From Chloranthus sessilifolius (lineage: Eukaryota > Streptophyta > Magnoliopsida > Chloranthales > Chloranthaceae), in NCBI GenBank assembly GCA_021018995.1, contig CM037588.1, positions 81,565,765-81,629,764 of the forward strand: a DNA stretch of 64,000 nt. The letters run 5' to 3'. Of the stretch, positions 1 through 10,840 are shown in pieces (positions within the stretch are counted from its first letter, which is position 1; each line of letters opens with the position of its first letter). The position numbers and the translations under genes are program-made. The notes beneath the pieces were generated by a model. That model was not told the DNA's origin and ran no database searches. It worked only from the letters and a program-made list of their open reading frames with translations.

Positions 1-592
1 CCTACTTTAACCTTGGCGCAACTAATAGTTGCGCCAGGCTTAAAATCTGGGAGAATTGGCTTGGCGCAACTAATAGTTGCACCAGGCAAAATTATCACTG
101 GCACAATTATTAGTTGCGACAGGCCATTTTTGGGGAGAAATAGCCTGGCGCAACTATTAGTTGCGCCAAATCCCTAGGGGGGCCCACTTGATTTTACTCT
201 TATGCCCTCCGGGCTCGGTTTGTCGTATCTTTTGATATATACCTCTAATTGGGGCGATTCTTGGACCGTTGGAAAGCTAACGACCTCTACTTTTGAATTG
301 TATGAGATTCGATCATAGTAGAAGGTTGTAGCTAGTTTCAGTGTACCCCTCCTCAACCATTTGCTTGATAAGGTTAGGTTTAAGTTCAGAATGGGTTGTA
401 AGGGTCGGGATTGATTTCAAAAGGTTCAGGTCAGGTTCCTAAGGGACTAGGGTGATTCCTAAGGGTTTGGAAAGGTTCCTAAGTGTTCTAGGGGGGTTCC
501 TAAAGGTTCCATACATGTCATCAAAAGCTCAGAATTGCACCGCTCTTGAAAGATGTTTCGATCGGGCCTTGGGCCAAATTTAGGTGTCTACA
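1..592 (-). repeat. E1 3' LTR, U3 part only (continues outside window)
   Basis: On the minus strand the LTR starts at 592 with TGTAGACACC and runs off the left edge. It matches the start of the E1 5' LTR (21468 downwards) collinearly, including the palindrome array. Only U3 is visible, so age cannot be judged by full LTR comparison within this window. Confidence 0.88.
14..168. repeat. Array of four 23-nt inverted repeats in Tat U3
   Basis: Four near-identical 23-nt inverted repeats lie at 14-36, 62-84, 99-121 and 146-168. Each has an 11-base arm TGGCGCAACTA, one centre base, and the complementary arm; the first and fourth are perfect. Start-to-start spacing is 48, 37 and 47 bases. The array sits in U3, upstream of the expected TATA position of this LTR family. 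Confidence 0.95.
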
Positions 593-606
593 GACGCCCC
601 TCTTTG
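593..606 (-). promoter_or_regulatory. E1 polypurine tract
   Basis: On the minus strand CCAAAGAGGGGCGTC directly precedes the 3' LTR start. This is the position and composition expected of the plus-strand DNA primer of an LTR retrotransposon. Confidence 0.7.
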
Positions 607-2035
607 GTATCCGATCACTAATGATCGAATGCCAAAGAAAAAAAGACATCCGAAGAGGCCCAAGGCATTACTGACTGGTATGCTGCATTCATAATGAACT
701 TCAAACATCAAATGAGTAACACGATGAGAAATAAAGCCCTGGGACGCCAGGCTAAACATTCGTTTCTCGAGGTAATCGGTTCCCAAGCGCTTAGCGGCAT
801 TACTGGGCATAACCAAGGTGGAATGAGTTGCAAACTCCCTATAGTCGGGAAAGATATTTGCTTCTCAGGATGATTTCAAAGGTATCTGATGTTTAAAATT
901 CATTCTGAATGCAACAACTTCGTGAATTAAAAGGGAGGGGATCGACTCACATTCAAAGATAGGTGGAAAGTAAGCATATGCAAGGCTCTAAAGTTTGTGT
1001 TCAATCCTACGAGGCATTTGATGTCCCCATCTGACTGTTCACGGCCTGCTGAAAGCAGGGTTCAAGTTGTTTGGGTGATCCCATCGATCCCGTAGTTTAT
1101 TTAGCATGGCTGCCTGAGCGAAGTGAATAGATGTCACAACGCTTTTAGGAGTGCGTGCCATTTTTGAAAGCATGCCTTAGATCAACATGACCAATAGTAT
1201 TCAGCTTCAACTACCTTTGAATAGATCCAACCAGACATTGGGGCATCTCCCTAAAGGGACATCCAATCCGGGTCTATGCTGACAATGATCATAAATATCA
1301 ATTAACTATACATAAACATGCACCCATCAGGGGCGATAAGCAACGACAAAGGCGATGGAAGCCCCGACCCGGACTTGCCCAGGTATAATTTACGAGAATA
1401 AATGACCATCATACGGATACCTAGACGCATGATGTACAATTTACAGGGATACCGCTGCCCATACAGGTTTTAAGCCTACAGAAAAATAAAAGGGAAATGA
1501 ACCCTTCTGAATGAATGCTTGTACATAGTTTGATTCATACGTAATCTCATTCTCAATAGGTTGGTCTCAACCAACGATTGACCTTTTCCAATGGAGAATC
1601 TGAAGCTTAAGACACTTAAGTTCATATGAATCCAAAATAAAGCGCTCATCGCAAAGATTTAGTAGTGGAGTCGACTAGATCGAAACATTGATTGTTTGAC
1701 CGGGACTGACACCGTTGCTCCTTCCTTGAAGTAGGATCCAAAATCTTAGGCATGCCTTAGACTTAGGATGTTACTATAACACAGTGGGGTTGCTGATTAA
1801 ATATCAACATTTTATCGCATAAGAACACGCATGTGCGTAGCTCTGTGGGGAAGCATAGATTTATTCTTTCTTTTTCAAAATGATTCTCTCTTTTTTTAAT
1901 AGACTTGACATTAGTGGTGAGATGCTTCATCTGATTTGTCCATCACTGAGAAGTTGCATGCTTCGAGGCATTGGACCATGTGATGTTCCAGCATATTCTC
2001 AAGAAAAGGTCAGTCCCTTTTTTGTTTATACATAT
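607..2035 (-). other. E1 3' untranslated region, distal part
   Basis: Non-coding stretch between the polypurine tract and the inserted solo LTR. The part from about 1690 to 2035 aligns in reverse complement with the end of the visible 3' untranslated region of E2 (about 51550-52080), for example around the shared stretch near 1690-1730 and 51910-51950. The part below about 1650 has no counterpart in the window because E2 is interrupted there by E4. The open frames in it show no recognisable protein. Confidence 0.65.
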
Positions 2036-3164
2036 TGTTGGAGTGTTTGCCTTCCCTCAAATGAGGGTCTAAAATCATCAATAAAACTAGGCAGAACACA
2101 CTCACATAGACCTGCAAGCAATTAGGGTCTGTTGTAGCAAGTTTTACAAAGATGGTGAGTAAGGGAATGTCATCAGGGAGGTTGGTTTAAAAATATGATA
2201 AATCTCTAGATCTGTATTAGATCTACCACCCTAACTAGTGCTATGTTAGCTAAAAGACAGGGGAGAGGTTTAAAATGGATTGTCACTTAAGCTAAGCTAA
2301 AATTAAACATAGACTAACTGTGATCAAGTTTAGGATCTTAGATCTTATAGGGGAAAGAGGTAAAAAGTAGAAAATGAAGAAGAGTAGCTTGGAGATTGGG
2401 TTTTCACTGAAATCAGATTCAATTAATTATGCTACAGAGGTTCAAAGTACACAATTCCCTCAACTGACCATAAGCACAGCTGCAGGGTATAAACTTCACT
2501 CCAATTCGTAGATCAACCTAGTCTTAAGGCTATGATCTGTCCACTTTAATGGTCATAGGCCATCCTATAGACTTTATCGAATCCATGGATTTGCAGCAGA
2601 AGAATCCAATTGGACCCTGAGCTTGGACGAATCTTAAGGTTATGATCTGTCTACTTTAATGGTCACAAACCATCCTAGGGATATCCTCCAGAGCTAAGGC
2701 CTCAGTTAGAACAATTAAAACTACTACAGATGCTGCAATTCCCAGGTCACAGACTCAAAGAATCTCAGGATTATCAGATCTAGGGAGATCGAGTGGTGTC
2801 TAAGAGGCCTACCAGTTAAGTGGGTGAGCTGATCTATAGACTCCTCTACACAAATCTGATCGATCACCAAATGGAACCAAAGGAACTTTAGATTTAATTA
2901 AAGCATTAAAAATAGCATTAACATTGCAATCAACATCACTCTTACAATACAAATACTCTCAGATCTATAGTCTGTGCAGCTAGGAACCTACAATAGCACT
3001 CTTAACCTTACCCAATTACAGATCTAACTTCTCTCCTTGCTACTCTAAGGGAATTAGCCAACCATGGTTGGGCTAAAGGAGGGAAAATAAAATTTCTCTG
3101 TAAGCTCTAATCTCTAAAATTTGGCTCAGATCTCGATCCCCCACCCAATTGCAATTGGGGGTCT

Positions 3165-3174
3165 CTATATATAG
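3165..3174 (-). promoter_or_regulatory. TATA box of Athila-type solo LTR
   Basis: CTATATATAG lies downstream (minus strand) of the TTCGAYAGGTTC motif cluster, in the place where the E3 LTRs have CTATAAATA. It is the likely core promoter of this LTR. Confidence 0.6.
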
Positions 3175-3379
3175 CTTTCTCCTCTATTTTTCCTATCAAA
3201 AATCCCTTCTAGAAGGTCCTCAGAGTTTGTTAGAGTTCAGTTAGAGCATGTGGGCCGGTTAGGGTTTCCTAGGGCATCTTCTGAAACAGTCGTTTCGGTC
3301 ACCAAGTGCCTCGGGTTGCTTGCAGCAGGTCACCAAATCACAACATGTGCACTGCTGAATTTCTGAGAAGTTCTGCACA

Positions 3380-3850
3380 CGCTTTCGACAGGTTCAGGAA
3401 GCTTTCGACAAGTTCAAAATGTAGCATTTTGGTCCTTTCGCTAGGTTCTTAGTTCTCTTCGATAGGTTCCGATATGATGAGCCTTCTCTCAGAGTTTCAG
3501 CATTCTCAGCTCTTGGCCTGGAGTATTCGACAGGTTGGAGGGGCTCTTCGACAGGTTGGAGAACCATTTCGACAGGCTCCTCTCTGCATGCCATCATTTC
3601 GATAGGGTTGCTCTCACTCCTATCGACAAGCTCAAGTACCCTTCGATAGGTTCAGTCCAGCGTCTTCATCTCGATAGGTTTTAAGAAACCATTCGATAGG
3701 TTCCCTTGACTCCTCAGACGAGTTTTCGATAGGATGGTTTCTTCTTTCCTTTCAGCTGCTTGATAGGTTCTGAGATCCTATTGAACTCTTGAATCCACAC
3801 GAGTTCACCATTCTTTTACCTTCAGATCCTGTCGAAACTTCTTCAACTGC
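3380..3850. repeat. Cluster of TTCGAYAGGTTC motifs in Athila-type solo LTR
   Basis: At least ten copies of TTCGACAGGTTC or TTCGATAGGTTC and close variants (for example near 3384, 3402, 3457, 3524, 3546, 3566, 3638, 3690) occur with irregular spacing of roughly 15-60 bases. The cluster occupies the same part of the LTR as the CTCGCGCAGTTC cluster of the E3 LTRs, but the motif differs. Confidence 0.85.
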
Positions 3851-4188
3851 ACGAACTCTTCCTTTCTTTGCTTTCATCTCCTATTGAAGTCTTCAGGTGA
3901 CCAATCGATGGGATGTTCTCAGCCTGTTCTCACGTCCTTCGCCTTGCCCTATTGTAGCCACGCACTCCAATGGTTCATTGATGTGCTACCTTCTGGTGTG
4001 CTGTTGCTGGGTTTGTCTTGTGCTGAGAGATGGCCCCTTTTTAGGCATTCTTGAGTGGTTTTCTGCATTGGTGTCCTCTTTTATTGCTATCTACAAAATG
4101 CACTTGACAAAAGCTTATTAGTGTGCTCACAGGTTTATCAACGGTCTAGTTAAAGGGTGAAAAGTGGCATTTTGAATCCTAAACAACA

Positions 4189-5472
4189 TAAGGAAAAGTA
4201 GATTTCTACCTACATTTTTTCATTTTCAAGATATTTTTTGGATTTTTGTTTTCGAAGATTTTTTATTATTTTTCTTCATTTTTGAGATTGAAATATGATG
4301 CTAGAAATATGAGTAGAAATATATGCACATTTTTTTGGTATTTGGATTTTTCTTGATTTTTTGTTTTTAGCTTTCTCTCTTTTTTTTTTTATGCCTTGAC
4401 AGTGAGATGGAGTAACGAGTCCTATTCTGAGTATAGTCAAACTCTTTCATACAGTTGGACCTGAGTGAGTTTCCTGATTTTACCAAGGCCGAAATGTTGA
4501 TCCCTTTGGATAGAGTTAAACCTTTCTCCTTCCCTCGGGTAATACATTTGATGGTGCAGTTTCACAAAGACATTTTTGGTCGGGACCTGATTCGAACTAG
4601 CATGAGCGTCCCGGTCGGACAAGAGGGTACAGGAAGAGTAACAAAAGGGTTCCTCAAACATCAATCTGCTCAATCAGTCCAAACCTTTCTTTTTCAATTT
4701 TTTTCTCTTTTCTTTTCTTTTTTTTTATTTATCTACTTTTTTTACCTGTGGCGGCCTTTCAGGTTTTGACCACATCTATGGGTTTAGTTCTCTTACCCCA
4801 AGCGCCTTTTCAGGTTTTCACCTGGTCCACACAAGCTCGCTATTTTTACCCATAATGCCCTTTTAGGTTTTCACCACGTCCATCTTGGTTTGAGCTTTGA
4901 TTTTATTTTATTTTTTTATTCTTTCATTTTTTCAAAAGCCATGGCATAGACGTCGATTCTGTCATAGTTGGCTAGATGGGGTTCTGGTGTCGTCTCACAA
5001 CTCACCTCGTGTTGACTTAATAGATATTATGACTGCTTGTAAACCTAAAAAGAGGGCTTCCTTTAGGGTGTAGCTTGGCCATGGGTTAGGTTAGGATTTT
5101 GAAGGTATGCTGGGCTAAAAGGGTTTCCTTGATACGGCTTCAATTTTCTCGACATACTTCCTTCCTTGGGGGTTTTACTATACATGCCCCGTGATTCTTC
5201 TATTTTTTTATTTGTTTTTTTTTGTGTTTCATTTCAGGCAATCTCTTTTTGGGGTTTTGCTTTTCTGATTTTTTTGGATTTTGATAGTAACTTTACTTCC
5301 CTTTTTTTATATATGTACACACACATTTTTTTGGGGAAGGGGGTTATTGAAAGAAAAGCCCAGGCTCAAATGGGGTAGCAAAGGATATCATCATTTTTAG
5401 GGATGCTTTCTAGCTACTGTGTTTGGAATGATGGCCACTTTTGGGTGGTTCTTAAGCAGTCACGTATCTGTT
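4189..5472 (-). other. E1 3' untranslated region, proximal part
   Basis: Non-coding, T-rich on the plus strand, collinear with E2 50224-51555. It includes long T runs and three spaced repeats at 4744-4876. Reading frames across it are shadows without conserved protein. Confidence 0.75.
4744..4876 (-). repeat. Three AAAACCYGAAAGG(G) repeats in E1 3' UTR
   Basis: Three copies at about 4744-4771, 4793-4822 and 4849-4876; on the minus strand the best core is GTGAAAACCTGAAAAGGGC. E2 has the same triplet at 50844-50975, so the structure predates the divergence of the two copies. Confidence 0.7.
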
Positions 5473-6780
5473 TCACCAATACTTACCTTGACGTGATAGA
5501 CTAAGAGTAGAACCGTTGGACGTATCCAGCGTTGATGGGCTCAGGAAGATGATCTTCGTCCATGGTGGCGAGGTGAATGGCGTATCTCGGTAGCACTTCT
5601 CGAATGACGTAAGGTCCCTCCCAATTTGGCTTGAACTTTCCTCTTGGATTGGCATGGAGGGATGGGAAGATCTTCTTCAGTACAGTGTCTCCTACCTTCA
5701 GATCTCGACCGCAGACACATTTATTATAAGCACGTGTGATTCACTCCTGGTATACTTGAGTGTGACACAAGGCTAGGAGTCTCTTCTCGTCCAATAAGTT
5801 TAATTGTTCGAAGTGAAATCTCTCTCTCTCTCTGCTTCAGGTAAGCCTGATTCCATGAGAATTTGAAGCGAGGGTACTTCAACCTCAACCTGTAGGACGG
5901 CCTCGGTTCCATATACAAGGGAGAATGGTGTTGCCCCTGTAGTGATATAGATCGATGTTCTGTAGGCCCACAAAGAAAATGATAGCATTTCGCTCCAATC
6001 TCGGTAGGTGACGACCATTTTCTCAAGGATGCGGATGGTCGTCTTGTTCGCAGATTCCACGGCTCCATTAGTTTGAGGTCGATAAGGTGACGAGCGATGG
6101 TGGTTGATCTTGTATTGCTCACAGAAGGCTCGGATATGCTTATTTGCAAAATTTGTACCATGTCCGTGATGATATCTTTGGGTACTCTAAATCGGCACAC
6201 ATTTGTAATCTTGAGAAACTTCTCGACGTGACTGGCCGTGATGTTGGCGTATGATGCTACTTCTACCCACTTGGTAAAGTATTCAATGGCGACGAGGATG
6301 AACCGATAACCGTTTGATGCTTTTGCGCTAATCATTCTGATGACATCAAGGCCCCATGTAGCAAATGGCCAACGAGTGGTCATGCAGTGTAGATCGATGG
6401 CAGGAGAATGTATCAGACTGGAGTGTTCCTAACACTTGTGGCATTTCTAAACATATTTACAGCAATCTGATTCTATAGCGGTCCAAAAGTATCCTTGCCA
6501 CAGAATTTTCTTAGCAAGCATGTGACCACTGACTTGGGCTCTGCATACTCCTTCGTGGCCCGCCTTCATGATGTTGGTCGCTTCACTTTCAGTAAGGCAC
6601 CTGAGTAGAATGTTGTAAGTTTGCTTATAAAGGCATTCCCCCCAAATGACATAGCCTACTGCTAAACATTGAATGGTTTGTCGATTCATCTTGGATGTTC
6701 CCTTAGGGAAAGTTAGTGTCTTGAGAAAATTCTTGATATCTGAGAACCAAGGTGGCTCATCATTAGGCTTTGTAGGTTCC
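5473..6780 (-). pseudogene. pol: Integrase of E1 (pol 3' end), broken
   Basis: Integrase joins the reverse-transcribed DNA to the host chromosome. On the minus strand the order is: zinc-binding region with HEGVC and GH (about 6500-6570) followed by KCHKC; the catalytic core opening with GLDVI and KASNGYRFILVAIEYFTKWVE (about 6260-6370, first Asp present); IITD with the second Asp (about 6160); and ANKT preceded by the expected Glu (about 6050). The tail extends to 5473. The frame is broken after IITD, at the end of the zinc-binding region (stop codons near 6420-6460) and again near 5810-5830, where a (TC)n run sits. It follows the archaeal-type RNase H directly, as expected for Tat elements. 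Confidence 0.85.
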
Positions 6781-7311
6781 TCAATCTGTAGGCAGAAGGC
6801 CGACTCACTTCTCTGCTCGATCATGATCGGCTTCATCTCAGCACCATACGGGATTTCTATCATTGATGACAACGTTGCTAGTGCATTAGCAAAACGGTTC
6901 CTTATCTGTGGGACGTATGAGAATGTCACGTCTTGGAAGCAAGCTATTAGATCCTCGAGGTGTTCATGATAAGGGATCAGTTTCTCATCCTTTATCTTCC
7001 AATCTCCATTCATTTGGCATATCATCAACTGGGAATCACCAAACACTTGAAGGTGAGTTATATTCAGATCGAGAGCTGCCTGCAGGCCAGCGACACAAGC
7101 TTTGTATTCAGCTATGTTGTTAGTACAAGGGAAATTGAGCTTGATAGAGACCGGTACATGGGACCCTTTTGGTGAAATTAGGATGGCGCCAACTCCTTGG
7201 CCCTCGACATTTGCTGTCCTGTCAAAGTGCATTACCCATGACTCTTCTGCCTCTTCAGTATCGTCTTCTGTCATGAACAAGATATCTTCATCTGGGAACT
7301 CAGTCCTTAAA
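6781..7311 (-). pseudogene. pol: Archaeal-type RNase H of E1
   Basis: On the minus strand the segment encodes HFDRTANVEGQGVGAILISP, then CTNNIAEYKACVAGLQAALD and FGDSQLMICQMNG, the usual order of the second (archaeal-type) RNase H of Tat elements, which removes RNA from the RNA-DNA hybrid. The first acidic position (FDR, usually DGA) keeps its Asp but the following residues are changed; AEY and GDSQ are present. A reading frame continues past 7311 up to 7478, but those residues come from the inserted solo LTR, so the apparent start there is not the gene's own. Confidence 0.82.
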
Positions 7312-7703
7312 GGTTCTGTAGACACCCAAATTCGGCCCAAGGCCCGATCAATCTGTACTTCGGGAGAGATGTACTCATGTGCTTCTGATGGCACCCCCTG
7401 AGCCCTTAGGACCCTACCTAGACTAGTAGAAATCACCCTAAGACCTTTAGAGCCATTCCCCCAATCCTTAGAAGTCACCCCTACACCCTAGAATCCCTTC
7501 CCAGACCTAACTTTAACCCTTCTGGCAGTTGATGGGATGAGAGCCACAAAATTTCACGCAGACCATTACCATGGATGAGCCATATACCTTTGGAAAGAGG
7601 ACTTCTCCAGCTTTCCAACAAGCCAAAGATCACCCAATTTGGAGCTACGGTTCAAATGTTATGGCCGATTGAAGTTTCACATAAAATCATAGGACTTTTA
7701 CTC

Positions 7704-7920
7704 AGGCGTAGATATTACATACGCCCAGCCATTTTTGCCCCAGATTAGTCAGGCGTATATATTATATACGCCTGACTATTTTGGGGAAAATTTGGCCAAG
7801 CGTATATAATATATACGCCCAGTATAGGTGGGACCCACCACGGGTTTCATCTTCTCAAAACTCCCCTGATTTTGGTGAATTTTACTGTTCCTAAACTGGG
7901 TGTATATAATATATACGCCC
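7704..7920. repeat. Array of 23-nt inverted repeats with GCGTATATA arms
   Basis: Four 23-nt inverted repeats lie at about 7704-7726, 7751-7773, 7798-7820 and 7898-7920. The second is a perfect 11+1+11 structure with arm AGGCGTATATA. Starts are 47, 47 and 100 bases apart. The array is placed in the LTR exactly where E1 and E2 carry TGGCGCAACTA arrays. Confidence 0.95.
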
Positions 7921-8200
7921 AGCTTAGCTTCAGTAACTGTCATCAGTTGCTCGAATTTCCTTCATCTAGTTTGACCCTTTGACCATCCCCTTAGTTAAGG
8001 TGGGTGACTTAAGATTGGTTGCACCACCTTTGAGCTTATTGGCAACCCTTAAGTCACCTTTGGTCTCACCCCATCATCTGCCATTGAAATCAGTTTCCCC
8101 AAAACCCTAGGACCTGGAAAACCTAGAAAACCTTAGATGGGGAGATTACCTAATTGCTAAACCCATTAGCTCTTAAGTAAGCCCCTAATCCACCTCTTCT

Positions 8201-8210
8201 CTATAAATAG
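8201..8210 (+). promoter_or_regulatory. TATA box of Tat solo LTR
   Basis: CTATAAATAG followed by a C-rich tract, matching CTATAAATAG at 39036-39045 in the E2 LTR and its reverse complement at 20593-20602 in the E1 LTR. Confidence 0.75.
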
Positions 8211-8919
8211 AGAGGCCCCCCCTCTTCCTTAAGGGTTGGAAAAAATTGGAGGTTAAGGATTTGGAGCTTAAGAGAGAACCCTAGTGAGAGAAAATGCACA
8301 CAATTTTCCAGAATTCCAGCATGCTTAGTTCATCCCTTTCAACCCATTTCCACCATTAGATCACTCCCTTTTGCTAAAATCTAGCCTTTAACCTCACCCT
8401 ACACTTCCTATTTTACCGAATCCTAGTGTTAGAATCCATTTCGATATCGTTTAAGCCATCGAAAGCACGCCAAAGCGAAGATCTTCCACGGTGCAACAAG
8501 GGCCCGTGAGCTCCGGCTCACCCCTCTCTTCCTCTACCTTCTTTGTGTCTCCTCCGTCCAAGGATTCAAGCCGTTACGCCGCCGAAATTTTGGTTTGACT
8601 CAAAGCTTGATAGGACCGTATTGCCTTCGGGCAAGGGGAAACTCCGCCCTTTTTTTCTTAAATTTTGGCCATAGATAGAAACCGCCACGTGCGGGTTGAT
8701 CGTGTGCCTAAACCCTTCCCGATCGATAACCGAAGCCCCTACCCTAGAGCCTTTGGCAAAGACCGGTAAATCAGAGTCATATTTAGCACTTCGATGCTCA
8801 AAATATCGATTTGAAGGTTTCCTGGGTCACCAAAAGCTCCGGGTGGCAACTCTACATTTTCATCAAAAGCGAGTGCATCGCCGCGATGGGTTCGAGAGGA
8901 TCCACGGTCGCACAGGTTC

Positions 8920-10610
8920 ATAATCTGACAAAGGATTGTCGGCAAGATGATCGGCGAGTGCCTGCCTCTTAATCAACTTCTGAGTGACGTACATGATGTC
9001 GAACTCAGATAATAAAAGCTTCCAGTGCGTTGTTTGTCTAGTGAGGGTCGACTTCTCGAACAGCTATTTCAATGGATCCATGCGAGCCAGAAGTAGAACA
9101 GCCTGAGATAGTAAGTAATGGCGAAGCCTCTAAGTAGCCCATACAAGAGCCAGGCATACTTTCTCCAGATGAGAATAGCGCGTTTCATAATTAGTAAACT
9201 ACTTGCTCAGATAGTAAATGGCCTGCTCTCTTCTTTCCGTCTCTTCATGCTGCCCTAAGACACATCCCATCGAAACCTCTGTCATGGAGAGACATCAAGA
9301 GTGGCCTCCCCGGCTTGGGTGGAACCAAAATAGGTGGGTTAAGGAGGTAGATATTGATTTTATCGAATGCTACCTAACAGTCATTGTTCCATTTAATGGC
9401 CAAGTTCTTTCTTAGTAGCTTGAAGATCGATGTGCAGATTAGATTTTGTTGTGTAATGAACTGACTGATATATTGTATTCTACCTAAGAACCCTCTAACT
9501 TCCTTCTCAGTAGAGGGTGGCGGCATTTCCGTGATAGATTTGACTTTGACTAGGTCGACCTCGATCCCTCTCCTACTGACAATGAATCCTAACAATTTTT
9601 TGGACATAGCGCCAAAAGTGCACTTCTGTGGATTCAGGCGTAACCTATACTTTCTCAACCTCTCAAATAGTTTCTGGAGGTTTACCAAGTGATCGCCTTG
9701 CTCTGGTGACTTGGCTATCATATCATTAACATATACCTCAATTTCTCAGTGCATCATGTCATAAAACAGTGCAGTCATAGCCCTTTGGTATGTTACACTG
9801 ACATTTTTCAATCCAAATGGCATGACTCAGTAGCAAAAGGTTCCCCACGGAGTGATGAACGCAGTATTCTCTTGATCTGCGTTCACCATCTTTATCTGAT
9901 TATATTCGAAGAATCCATCCATAAAAGAAATCATCCCATGCTTAGCAGTGTTATCGACCAAGATGTCAATGTGTGACAGTGGTAAATCGTTCTTCGGGCT
10001 CGCCTTGTTCAAATTTGAAAATCGATACACATGCGGACCTTTCCATCTTTCTTCGGTACAGGCACGATATTGGCTAGCCACTGTGAGTATTTGGATACCA
10101 TGAGAAACCCCGCATCATACTGCTTGATGACCTCGTCCTTGAATTTCAACATCCACTCAGGTCGGAGATGTCTCAACTTCTGCTTAACCGGCTTTACATG
10201 AGGGTAGAGAGGCAACTCATGCTCGACCAAATCAGTGTTCAGACCAGGCATGTCCTCTTATGACCAGGCAAAATCATCTTGGTATGACCGAAGGAAGTCG
10301 ATCATGCTCTTTCTTTCTTTGGGAGACAGCGACATTTCGATTTTGGTAATTCGGGGAATCTCCTTAGTCCCTAGATTAACGTCCTCAGTTTCCTCAACAA
10401 TGGGGGTAGGGCCATGCTCAAAGTCGGCGAATCGGTCAAGGAGCTCATTGGGGAGCTCCTCCAAAGGACCATGCTTGTCCAGACTTGTAACACCTACCTC
10501 TTCTTGTATTTCTACAGGGAAGGGGTCGATTTTAAGTGGGACGGGTATTTCGATTAAGGCATCCTTTTGTGGGACTTTTTCTAAAATTTTAAATGACAAT
10601 ATTTTTGGAC
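8920..10610 (-). pseudogene. pol: Reverse transcriptase and RNase H of E1, broken
   Basis: RT copies element RNA into DNA. On the minus strand the RT begins near 10250 with the run ending RPEWMLKFKDEVIKQYDAGF, then WLANIVPVPKKDGKVRMCIDF (about 10040-10110), FMDGFFEYNQIKM, VMPFGLKN, and the active-site block at 9722-9733. That block reads YVND, whereas E2 keeps YVDD, so the second catalytic Asp is lost. It continues with RLNPQKCTFGAMSKKLLGFI, RGFLGRIQYI and a degraded RNase H to 8920. The part from 10258 to 10599 is the linker before RT. Several stops and frameshifts are present. Confidence 0.88.
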
Positions 10611-10840
10611 TTTAGATTTTTTCAATGTTTTTGGGATTTTGTATTTTTTCCATGTTTTTGAGATTTATGTTTTCTTTGGAGATCGACCATTGGCAAGGCG
10701 GGTTGCTATACATACAAGGTATTGCTTGCCAAGGGCTTATCTCACTTTTTATAGGTTGTCTTTTTTGGGAAATGGGTGCCAAATCTTAGGCCACTCCCCG
10801 CTTCCAGAGTTTGGGGCAAAGATGCCCAATTGTATACCTG
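10611..10840 (-). other. Conserved A-rich spacer with stem-loop between protease and RT of E1
   Basis: Non-coding on the minus strand: inverted repeat arms at 10687-10695 and 10727-10735 (CCCTTGGCA with a one-base-changed partner), followed by an A-rich run with repeats of CAAAATCCCAAAAACATTG type. It matches E2 46620-46795 closely. It interrupts the coding sequence in both copies and may be an intron; the exact splice sites are not determined. Confidence 0.6.

Larger units (their letters stand above)
2036..4188 (-). repeat. Solo LTR, Athila-type, inserted in E1 3' UTR
   Basis: On the minus strand this begins TGTTG at 4188 and ends ...CA at 2036. It is collinear with the E3 LTRs, including the start region with the stretch CCACTTTTCACCC, a TATA box, and the downstream blocks around the recurring phrase about a gtggacag/ccatt tract. 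E2 lacks it at the matching site (about 51555), so it is an insertion. It is 2153 bp. I see no perfect 5-bp duplication: the flanks are CATAT (2031-2035) and TAAGG (4189-4193), so the boundary may have been altered after insertion. Confidence 0.8.
7312..8919 (+). mobile_element. Solo Tat LTR with GGTTC target duplication
   Basis: LTR 7317-8914 (1598 bp), beginning TGTAGACACC and ending ...CGCACA, flanked by the 5-bp duplication GGTTC at 7312-7316 and 8915-8919. E2 is uninterrupted at the matching position (about 48430), so this is a clean insertion between the two RNase H domains of E1, in the opposite orientation. Its length nearly equals the E1 5' LTR (1597 bp), and it aligns with the Tat LTRs except inside the palindrome array. 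Confidence 0.95.

Noticed and set aside
1..170. Regularly spaced palindromes resembling a small CRISPR array
   Set aside because: The repeats lie in a plant LTR, spacers are homologous between copies of the LTR rather than unique, and no cas-like gene exists.
2036..4188. Exact target-site duplication around the Athila-type solo LTR
   Set aside because: The five-base flanks CATAT and TAAGG do not match; a shifted reading CATAT/CATAA would break the TG...CA rule, so I do not claim one.
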